Below, in pieces: positions 58,888 to 64,000 of a stretch of 64,000 bases of DNA. Origin of the DNA: VFZP01 sp043755595 (GTDB lineage: Bacteria > Acidobacteriota > Terriglobia > Bryobacterales > Bryobacteraceae). The stretch lies in the NCBI GenBank assembly GCA_043755595.1, contig JAYUSQ010000294.1:1-64000 (forward strand), in the 5' to 3' direction. Below the pieces are notes generated by a model, which was not told the DNA's origin, did no database searches, and worked only from the letters and a program-made list of their open reading frames with translations. How positions within the stretch are numbered: position 1 is the stretch's first letter; every line of letters starts with the position of its first letter. Position numbers and translations under genes: made by a program.

Positions 58888-59547
58888 TTAGAAGTTCACG
58901 CTGAACTCTGCCGCCGTGGTCAGCCATTGGTCGTTCGTCCGCACGTTGGGGATCGGCCCTAGCGCATCGCCGGACGTGCGGCCGCGATAGAGTTTGCTGC
59001 TGAAGCCAAGACGGAACATCTGCATGCGGTCGAGTGCGACGCTTGAGCCGAGCAGCGCGTAGTATCCCCAACCGCTGCGCGTGCTGCAGACGGGACAATC
59101 GATCCTGAATCCCGAATCGCTATTGAATGGCTGCCGGATCTGCTCGCGATAGGACATCCACGCCGCGCCGCCGCCGGCATGAAATTGGACGCGGTTCCGC
59201 GCCACGGGGATCACGGTGCGCGCGCCGACAGGTATGAAGTATTGATAGTCCTTGATGCGGAGATCGCCGAAGTTGCTCTCGTAGAAATCTCTGATCCTGG
59301 CGGCGTGGAAGATGGTGTCGAAGCCGATGTCGGCCTGGAAGTTTTTCATGAACCGATAGCCATAATTGATGCGAACGGCGGGGCTGGTGCTGAGTAGCGG
59401 TTGCAAGTCGCCCCGCGGCGCGCCGCCGCCGCCGCCGGCCGAGAACGAGTGCTTCTGATAGCCACCCCGCCCGAGATTGAATTGTGCCCAGGCTCCCGGG
59501 GCCGCTGCGACAAAGAGTGTGAGTACGCCCGCCATTCTGCGCTTCAT
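58888..59547 (-). CDS. Outer-membrane beta-barrel protein
   Basis: About 219 residues: signal peptide (MKRRMAGVLTLFVAAAPGAWA), Gly-rich start (FSAGGGGGAPRG), then alternating hydrophobic/polar strands typical of small OmpX/OmpA-like barrels (INYGYRFMKNFQADIG, GGAAWMSYREQ, YALLGSSVAL) and a C-terminal Phe (EFSVNF), as required for barrel assembly. No enzymatic motif. Start ATG at 59547 opens the signal peptide; an upstream ATG at 59568 adds seven residues. The function is unknown. Confidence 0.8.
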   Translation of the reverse strand: MKRRMAGVLTLFVAAAPGAWAQFNLGRGGYQKHSFSAGGGGGAPRGDLQPLLSTSPAVRINYGYRFMKNFQADIGFDTIFHAARIRDFYESNFGDLRIKDYQYFIPVGARTVIPVARNRVQFHAGGGAAWMSYREQIRQPFNSDSGFRIDCPVCSTRSGWGYYALLGSSVALDRMQMFRLGFSSKLYRGRTSGDALGPIPNVRTNDQWLTTAAEFSVNF

Positions 59548-59695
59548 GATTGTTAACTTGCTGTCCATCCTGAGCCGTCTGACGGGCGTCCCGGCTCTCA
59601 GGTTTCAACGGGATTGCGTTGGACAACTGAGATTCGACGACAGCGGCCCAGCCCGAGCCTTGGTGGGCAGCAGACGAGCTGCAATACTCAGACTT

Positions 59696-60046
59696 ATGCT
59701 GTCCAACGGGGTTCTGTTCGGACTTGCGGTCACTTGCGGCGGCGCTCTTCTCTTGTTCGCCGTAAATCTCACATTCAGGTTGGACAAAGGGATCGCCGGC
59801 GATTGGGAGGCAGCCTATGAGTTGGCACTGCCTGTGATCCTTGTCGCGGTTTGTGTATCGCTTGCGGTAGCCGTCTGGCTCTTGCGGAAATGGGTGGGAT
59901 CCCTAGCCCGTTCAGATAGGCTTTGCGCTTGGTGGAGTCAGAAGTTGCATGAGCCTTTTCGACTCATCGCGGAACTTTTCATCTGCGGCGTGGCGGTTCT
60001 CTTCGGATGCGTCGCGTTGAATCTGCTGTTGTTGCCGTTCTTATAG
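59696..60046 (+). CDS. Small integral membrane protein, unknown
   Basis: About 116 residues with three membrane segments (MLSNGVLFGLAVTCGGALLLF, LPVILVAVCVSLAVAVWLL, FRLIAELFICGVAVLFGCVA region). Family not recognised. ATG at 59696 chosen since it starts the first helix; the longer frame from 59477 overlaps the outer-membrane gene on the other strand. Possibly spurious, but the helix periodicity is good. Confidence 0.5.
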   Translation: MLSNGVLFGLAVTCGGALLLFAVNLTFRLDKGIAGDWEAAYELALPVILVAVCVSLAVAVWLLRKWVGSLARSDRLCAWWSQKLHEPFRLIAELFICGVAVLFGCVALNLLLLPFL

Positions 60047-60049
60047 TAT

Positions 60050-60291
60050 GTGACAACCAAGGCACTGGAACTCCGTGCCCGAGACAGATGACGCAGAATA
60101 GCTTGTCCAGATTTCCCCTGCCGCTGCTGTGGAAGTCGACTTGGCTGGCGGGCTTGAGTTGCTCAGGGAGGCCGGTCGCATTTCGGGCTGAGAGAAGAGT
60201 GATTCGACCTTGGAGTGGCAGACCAGGCAGTCGGCCACCGAGGGAACATCGTGTGTCTGTTGTCTTCGACGCCACCGTGACAAGCGGCACA
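60050..60291 (-). pseudogene. Multiheme cytochrome c relic
   Basis: Three C-x2-C-H heme motifs occur on the minus strand: CAACH (60277-60291), CLVCH (60215-60229) and CLGCH (60050-60064). The first is in a different frame from the other two, so the gene is frameshifted. Other text (VADCLVCHSKVE) suits a class of small periplasmic multiheme cytochromes. Fragmentary and non-functional as read. Confidence 0.6.
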
Positions 60292-60339
60292 GGTGTTAGT
60301 TGATAAATGCCCGGCCCGTGTTGTGGTTGAATAGAGCAA

Positions 60340-61308
60340 ATGCGTAGCCGCCCGTTAGGGAAGACAGGGCTTGAGGTTTCTGAGATTGGTTTCGGCGCCG
60401 CCACGCTCGGCGATGAATATTTCACGCTCGACCCGGCCGAAGGCACGCGCGCTGTCCATGCGGCGCTCGCTGCCGGCATCAACTTTTTCGATACGTCGCC
60501 CTACTATGGCCGGACGTTGTCTGAGACGCGCTTGGGCTCGGCTTTACGCGGCAAGCGCGACCGCGTGATTCTTTGCACGAAGGCCGGGCGCTATGACTAC
60601 CGGGGCTTCGATTTCTCCTACGGCCGGATAATGGGCAGCATCGACGAATCGCTGGCGCGCCTCCAGACGGACTACGTCGATGTGTTGCTGGCCCATGACA
60701 TTGAGTTCGGGGATGAAGAACAGGTTGTCAATGAAACCTTCCCGGCGCTGCGTGAGATTCAACGGCAGGGCAAGGCTCGGTTCATCGGGTGCAGTTGCCT
60801 GCCGTTGAAGCTGCTGGCGCGCGTCGCCGTTCAGGAAGAGGCCGATCTGGTGATCAGCTACGCAAGATACAACCTGCTCGTCGACGATATGGATCGATAC
60901 CTCACGCCTGCGCTGCAGACGGCAGGGATCGGTTTGATGCTGGGTTCGTCACTTCACCTCGGCGTGCTCACCGACTCTCCACCGCCGGCCTGGCATCCCG
61001 GCGCTCCCGAGGTTTTTGCAGCGGCGGCCAAGGCTTCGGCCTATTGCCGCGAGCGGGGCGAGAGCTTGAGCTCGGTGGCCCTACGCTATTGTCTGTCGCA
61101 TCCGTATGCGGCCTCGGTGCTTTCGGGGATGGGAACGGTGGAACAGGTGGAAGGTAACCTGAAGGCGCTGAGCGAAACCACGCCGCCGGATTTGCTGGCT
61201 GGTGTGCAAGCGATCCTGGCGCCGGTCAGGAATGCGACTTGGCCGAGTGGCAAGCCTGAATACGACGACTATCCGGAGTTCCGGTTTGCGGGAGAATTAT
61301 CACGATGA
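60340..61308 (+). CDS. Aldo/keto reductase (L-fucose/L-galactose dehydrogenase-like)
   Basis: A 322-residue NAD(P)-dependent AKR. The catalytic set is visible: Asp and Tyr in FFDTSPYYG, Lys in LCTKAGRYD, His in VDVLLAHDIEFG; the LGKTGLEVSEIGFG start and IGLMLGSSLHLGVLT region fit L-galactose/L-fucose dehydrogenases. It probably oxidises a deoxy-sugar to its lactone. It overlaps the mutarotase gene (ATGA), which would supply the anomer it needs. Confidence 0.88.
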   Translation: MRSRPLGKTGLEVSEIGFGAATLGDEYFTLDPAEGTRAVHAALAAGINFFDTSPYYGRTLSETRLGSALRGKRDRVILCTKAGRYDYRGFDFSYGRIMGSIDESLARLQTDYVDVLLAHDIEFGDEEQVVNETFPALREIQRQGKARFIGCSCLPLKLLARVAVQEEADLVISYARYNLLVDDMDRYLTPALQTAGIGLMLGSSLHLGVLTDSPPPAWHPGAPEVFAAAAKASAYCRERGESLSSVALRYCLSHPYAASVLSGMGTVEQVEGNLKALSETTPPDLLAGVQAILAPVRNATWPSGKPEYDDYPEFRFAGELSR

Positions 61309-61628
61309 CACGTTACGGCATGGTGTTGCGGGTCCGTCCCGAGCGCGAGAAAGAGTACATCGACTATCACGCCGCCGTCTGGCCGGAGGTGCTGGGTCTC
61401 ATCCGCGAATGCCAGATTCTTAAATACTCGATCTATCTAAAGGATGGATTCCTGTTCGCCTACTTCGAGTACCACGGCTCAGACTACGCCGCCGACATGC
61501 AGAAGATGGCGGCCAGCCCAAAGATGCAAGAGTGGTGGGCCCTGATGGAGCCGATGCAGGATCCGATTCCTACGCGCAAGCCGGGCGAATGGTGGGCCCG
61601 GATGGACGAGGTTTTTCACACGGACTAG
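61305..61628 (+). CDS. rhaM: L-rhamnose mutarotase family protein
   Basis: A 107-residue COG3254 protein. Family features: MVLRVRPEREKEYIDYHAAVWPE (in parts: RPEREKEYIDYHA and VWPEVLGLI), the YSIYLKDGFLFAYFEY strand and MQEWWALMEPMQ. It interconverts alpha and beta anomers of L-rhamnose or L-fucose. Coupled to the aldo/keto reductase by a 4-base overlap. Symbol follows the best-known member; fucose specificity (fucU-like substrate) is also possible. Confidence 0.87.
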   Translation: MTRYGMVLRVRPEREKEYIDYHAAVWPEVLGLIRECQILKYSIYLKDGFLFAYFEYHGSDYAADMQKMAASPKMQEWWALMEPMQDPIPTRKPGEWWARMDEVFHTD

Positions 61629-61631
61629 CCT

Positions 61632-62831
61632 TCAAGCCGACCGCGTGAAGATCTCTCCCATGCGTCCGGCGGCGATTTGTTCGTCGCCCGGTTCGTTCAT
61701 GAACACCGTGAACTCCAAGCCCTGGCCGCCCGCCGCGCGGAGCACGGCGATGCGTGGTTCTCCGTCCCGCAGTTGCTTTTCGACGTCCCCGGTGGTTATG
61801 CCGCGGGCCTTCTCGTCCCATGTCACCTTGACCCGATGGACGCGGCGAGTGCGGTCAAACGGGAGTTTTTCGGTCTTCAGTTTGAGCTTAGTGAATTCGC
61901 GGATCAAGTAGCCGGCCTGTCGCTCGCACTCGCGGTCAAGCGCGTCGAAGTCGAGTTTGGCATAGCGTTCAAGCGCGGCGAGCAGGCCGATCATTTCCTC
62001 ACGGTTTACCTTCATCGCGCGGCCTTGCGAGTCCGAGTGCGGGCTGGAGTTGAGCCACGCGGCGGCGATCAGATCGCGGCGGCCGGCGAGGATGCCGGAA
62101 CTCTGCGGCCCGCGAATGTGTTTGCCTCCACTCACGGCCAACAAGTCTACGCCGGCTGCGGCGAGATTGGGCACGTTGCCCCACGGCGGCAGCATGTTGG
62201 CCGCATCCACCAGCAGCGGCACTCCGGCCCGCTTGCAGAGTTGCACGCAGTCGGCGAGAGCGATGGGAGTCTCGTACTCCCAATCGTGACTTGAGCCGCC
62301 GAGGAAATACATGACCGCGCAATCCGGCGCGAGTGCGTTGGCGAGTTGGTCCTTCGTCTCGACATCGACGATCTGGAGGCCCGCGCTCCGCACCGCATGA
62401 TCGTAGCCGTTGCGATGCGCCTTCTGGATGACGGCCTTCTTTTTCATGCCATTGAGGTCAGGCAGGCGGCGGATCTTGGCTTGGTCCGTCCCGGTGAGCG
62501 AGGCGTAAGTTGCCAGGGCGATCGCGCCCGCCGCGCCTGAAGTAACCAGCGCCGCCTCGGTGCCCGCCAGCTTCGCGATGCGCTCGCCGACCTTATCCTT
62601 TACCTCTTCGAGCATCACGTACTCGCGCGAGGCATCCGCCATGGCGGCGTGAACTTCGGGCGGCATCTTCGATGCGCCGAGCGTCGTCATCGTGCCTTGG
62701 AAGTTGATCACCGGACGGATCCCAAGCGACGCGTAGATCGAGGGCGGCGGCGGTGCGGCAGCGGCAAAACGCGAGAACGGCCAAGCCGTGGCGAGGGCTT
62801 GGATCAGACGGCGGCGATCGGTTGTAGGCAT
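61632..62831 (-). CDS. SelA-like PLP-dependent enzyme with export-type signal
   Basis: A 399-residue fold-type I PLP enzyme related to SelA and similar beta-elimination/cysteine-active enzymes. Recognisable: GIRPVINFQGTMTTLGAS, VTSGAAGAIALATYAS, VDAANMLPPWGNV, and the PLP lysine in AVSGGKHIRGPQSSGIL. The start (MPTTDRRRLIQALATAWPFS) holds a twin-Arg-like signal, unusual for PLP enzymes. ATG at 62831 matches this start; 45 upstream codons are in the divergent promoter. Not a true selenocysteine synthase: no selB or tRNA-Sec is seen. Confidence 0.85.
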   Translation of the reverse strand: MPTTDRRRLIQALATAWPFSRFAAAAPPPPSIYASLGIRPVINFQGTMTTLGASKMPPEVHAAMADASREYVMLEEVKDKVGERIAKLAGTEAALVTSGAAGAIALATYASLTGTDQAKIRRLPDLNGMKKKAVIQKAHRNGYDHAVRSAGLQIVDVETKDQLANALAPDCAVMYFLGGSSHDWEYETPIALADCVQLCKRAGVPLLVDAANMLPPWGNVPNLAAAGVDLLAVSGGKHIRGPQSSGILAGRRDLIAAAWLNSSPHSDSQGRAMKVNREEMIGLLAALERYAKLDFDALDRECERQAGYLIREFTKLKLKTEKLPFDRTRRVHRVKVTWDEKARGITTGDVEKQLRDGEPRIAVLRAAGGQGLEFTVFMNEPGDEQIAAGRMGEIFTRSA

Positions 62832-62877
62832 CTTCAATCGGCATTGTATCCGGTTCTGCTTTATCCTGAATGCTGAC

Positions 62878-63330
62878 ATGCCGACGATCTGGGATCCGAA
62901 AACACGCCAGGAACTACACGATCGCTTTGGGCGACTCACGCCTGCCACCCACGCGGCCTGGGGCAAGATGAGCGCGATTCAGATGTTGCGGCACTGCACG
63001 ATCGCGGTCGACATGATGCTCGGCGTCGCTAAAGTCGCACCTAAGAGCGGGCCTCTCCGCTTTGCGCCGCTCCGGTACTTGATCATCCATGTCTTGCCTT
63101 GGCCCAAAGGCGTTCCGACTGCGCCGGAGCTGATCACGACGTCGTACGGCGGGAATTGGGATAACGATGTGCGAGCCTTGCGCCGTTCGATCGAAGCTAT
63201 GGCTGCTCGCAGTTCAGGCGGTCGGTTTGAAGAGCATCCGGCCTTCGGCAGGCTATCGGGCTCCGATCTCGGTGTGTTGATGCACAAGCACCTCGATCAT
63301 CATCTGCGGCAGTTTGGAATCGGAAAGTAA
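62878..63330 (+). CDS. DUF1569 protein (DinB superfamily)
   Basis: A 150-residue protein matching DUF1569. Its motif pattern is WGKMSAIQMLRHCTIAVDMM (here parts AIQMLRHCTIAVD) with the first His, and LMHKHLDHHLRQFGI with the C-terminal His pair, as in DinB-type metal sites. Role unknown. ATG at 62878 begins the conserved MPTIWDPKTRQEL; 30 codons upstream are excluded. It is 46 bases from the divergent SelA-like gene. Confidence 0.82.
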   Translation: MPTIWDPKTRQELHDRFGRLTPATHAAWGKMSAIQMLRHCTIAVDMMLGVAKVAPKSGPLRFAPLRYLIIHVLPWPKGVPTAPELITTSYGGNWDNDVRALRRSIEAMAARSSGGRFEEHPAFGRLSGSDLGVLMHKHLDHHLRQFGIGK

Positions 63331-63338
63331 GCCGTTAG

Positions 63339-63812
63339 CTAGACCTGCCGCACTGTGATTCCGGCTTCGGCGAATAGAACTTCCGTCAAGCCGAACTGGC
63401 GGTTGTAGTGCTCGCTTGAATACTGCTTCATACGTTCGGCCGCTACGACTACTTCGCGAATGCCGGCCTGCACGATGGCGCGGGCGCAATCCATGCAGGG
63501 CATGATCTCCACGTAGATGGTGCAGTGCTCAAGCGCCGTGCCGCAGCGGGCTGCGTTGTAGATGGCGTTGCGCTCGGCGTGCTCGATCCAGAGATACTTT
63601 TCCGGCCGCACGCGGCGTTCCGGGATGTCGTCGCGAATGCCGCGCGGGAACGAGTTGTAGCCGGTGGTGCGGATCTCATGAGCGGGCCCGACGACGACGC
63701 AGCCGATCTGCGTGTTAGGGTCCTTGCTGCGCGCGGCGACCACCTTGCATATGTCGAGATAGTAGACGTCCCAACTGGGGAGCGCCCGTTGCGGAGGGGC
63801 TTCTTCGCTCAT
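63339..63812 (-). CDS. dCMP/cytidine deaminase family enzyme
   Basis: A 157-residue zinc deaminase. Catalytic motif HAERNAIYNAA (His-Ala-Glu) and the zinc pair PCMDC (P-C-x2-C). The ARSKDPNTQIGCVVV start is typical of dCMP deaminase/ComEB-type enzymes, which make dUMP from dCMP. Starts 4 bases after the dapD stop; probably co-transcribed with it. Confidence 0.92.
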   Translation of the reverse strand: MSEEAPPQRALPSWDVYYLDICKVVAARSKDPNTQIGCVVVGPAHEIRTTGYNSFPRGIRDDIPERRVRPEKYLWIEHAERNAIYNAARCGTALEHCTIYVEIMPCMDCARAIVQAGIREVVVAAERMKQYSSEHYNRQFGLTEVLFAEAGITVRQV

Positions 63813-63816
63813 GGCG

Positions 63817-64000
63817 TTACCTCAGGAAATCTTCGAGGCGGACCTTGGCGTCGGTCTTCGCATCGCGGTACTTCACGATGACCGGAGTGTACAACGAGAG
63901 GCCCCAATCCTTGCCTGCGCCGTGCGTAATCGCACGTGAGCCTGCGACGACGACTGCTTCGGATGGAATGATGAGCGGCGTTTCGTCCGTGCCCGAGTAG
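63817..64000 (-). CDS. dapD: Tetrahydrodipicolinate N-succinyltransferase, C-terminal end
   Basis: Partial gene, running off the right edge; only about 60 C-terminal residues are seen. SEAVVVAGSRAITHG, LSLYTPVIVKYRD and VRLEDFLR match the end of DapD, a left-handed-helix acyltransferase of lysine/diaminopimelate synthesis. Its coupling to a dCMP deaminase is unexplained. Confidence 0.75.
   Translation of the reverse strand, partial: YSGTDETPLIIPSEAVVVAGSRAITHGAGKDWGLSLYTPVIVKYRDAKTDAKVRLEDFLR

Noticed and set aside
61632..62831. True selenocysteine synthase
   Set aside because: Only SelA-like fold similarity; no selB, selD, tRNA-Sec or in-frame TGA gene in the window, and an export-type N-terminus.
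1..64000. CRISPR arrays, tRNA and rRNA genes, prophage, insertion sequences
   Set aside because: No regularly spaced repeats, cloverleaf or rRNA motifs, integrase, transposase or phage structural genes could be recognised; relics here look like deletion products.

Overview
The window looks like chromosome from an Acidobacteriota member of the Solibacter/Bryobacter type. This rests on family content: TIGR03437 'Solibacter' C-terminal domains at the ends of two secreted proteins, an acidobacterial VWFA protein, giant Oar-like TonB receptors with an N-terminal carboxypeptidase-regulatory domain, sulfatases with export signals, many Ser/Thr kinases, and high-GC coding sequence. No rRNA, tRNA, CRISPR array, IS element or phage module was seen.

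Layout. 0.3-7.7 kb: a lone CpaF ATPase, a DUF3291-type protein, a translationally coupled sulfatase/methyltransferase/sirtuin operon, a membrane protein with a zinc-finger-like head, and a DinB protein. 7.8-13.9 kb: two divergent operons for fatty-acyl modification (FAD oxidoreductase, DUF1365, Cfa, SRPBCC; facing DUF1475, DUF1295 and a second Cfa-like methyltransferase) around a nested palindrome. 13.9-21.4 kb: an eight-gene minus-strand operon joining an ExbB/MotA-like channel and its TolR/ExbD-like partner to three FHA proteins, two PP2C phosphatases, a trypsin-FHA fusion and a membrane Ser/Thr kinase whose frame is broken. 21.5-26.3 kb, divergent: TPR-CHAT protease-like protein (two frameshifts), an ECF-like sigma factor, an anti-sigma-like membrane protein and a secreted VWA protein, all chained by ATGA overlaps or short gaps. 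This 13.9-26.3 kb stretch is the best candidate for an undescribed system.

26.4-46.1 kb: a 1392-aa beta-propeller protein, ComF, an HNH nuclease, an esterase, a 1145-aa TonB receptor, a 1577-aa kinase with TPR-like repeats and PEGA-like domains flanked by a GCAA-loop hairpin repeat, a prolyl-oligopeptidase-like hydrolase and a PQQ-type sugar dehydrogenase. 46.1-57.1 kb is a gene graveyard mixed with intact genes: a LacI relic, an FHA-adenylate cyclase, sulfatase and TIGR03437 relics, an intact sulfatase, an intact LacI regulator, a serine hydrolase, an unknown Tat-type protein, a chimeric TonB receptor, a headless sulfatase and a toxin-antitoxin relic. 57.1-64.0 kb returns to housekeeping and sugar genes: SerB, an outer-membrane protein, an aldo/keto reductase with a rhamnose-type mutarotase, a SelA-like PLP enzyme, DUF1569, dCMP deaminase and the end of DapD.

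Functional picture: secreted polysaccharide and sulfate-ester degradation with TonB uptake, deoxysugar oxidation, membrane-lipid modification, and dense phospho-signalling (two kinases, two PP2C, four FHA proteins, one cyclase). Several intact-looking genes are interrupted by single-base changes. The two in the TPR-CHAT gene look like lost bases in short G and C runs, so either recent decay or assembly error must be kept in mind.
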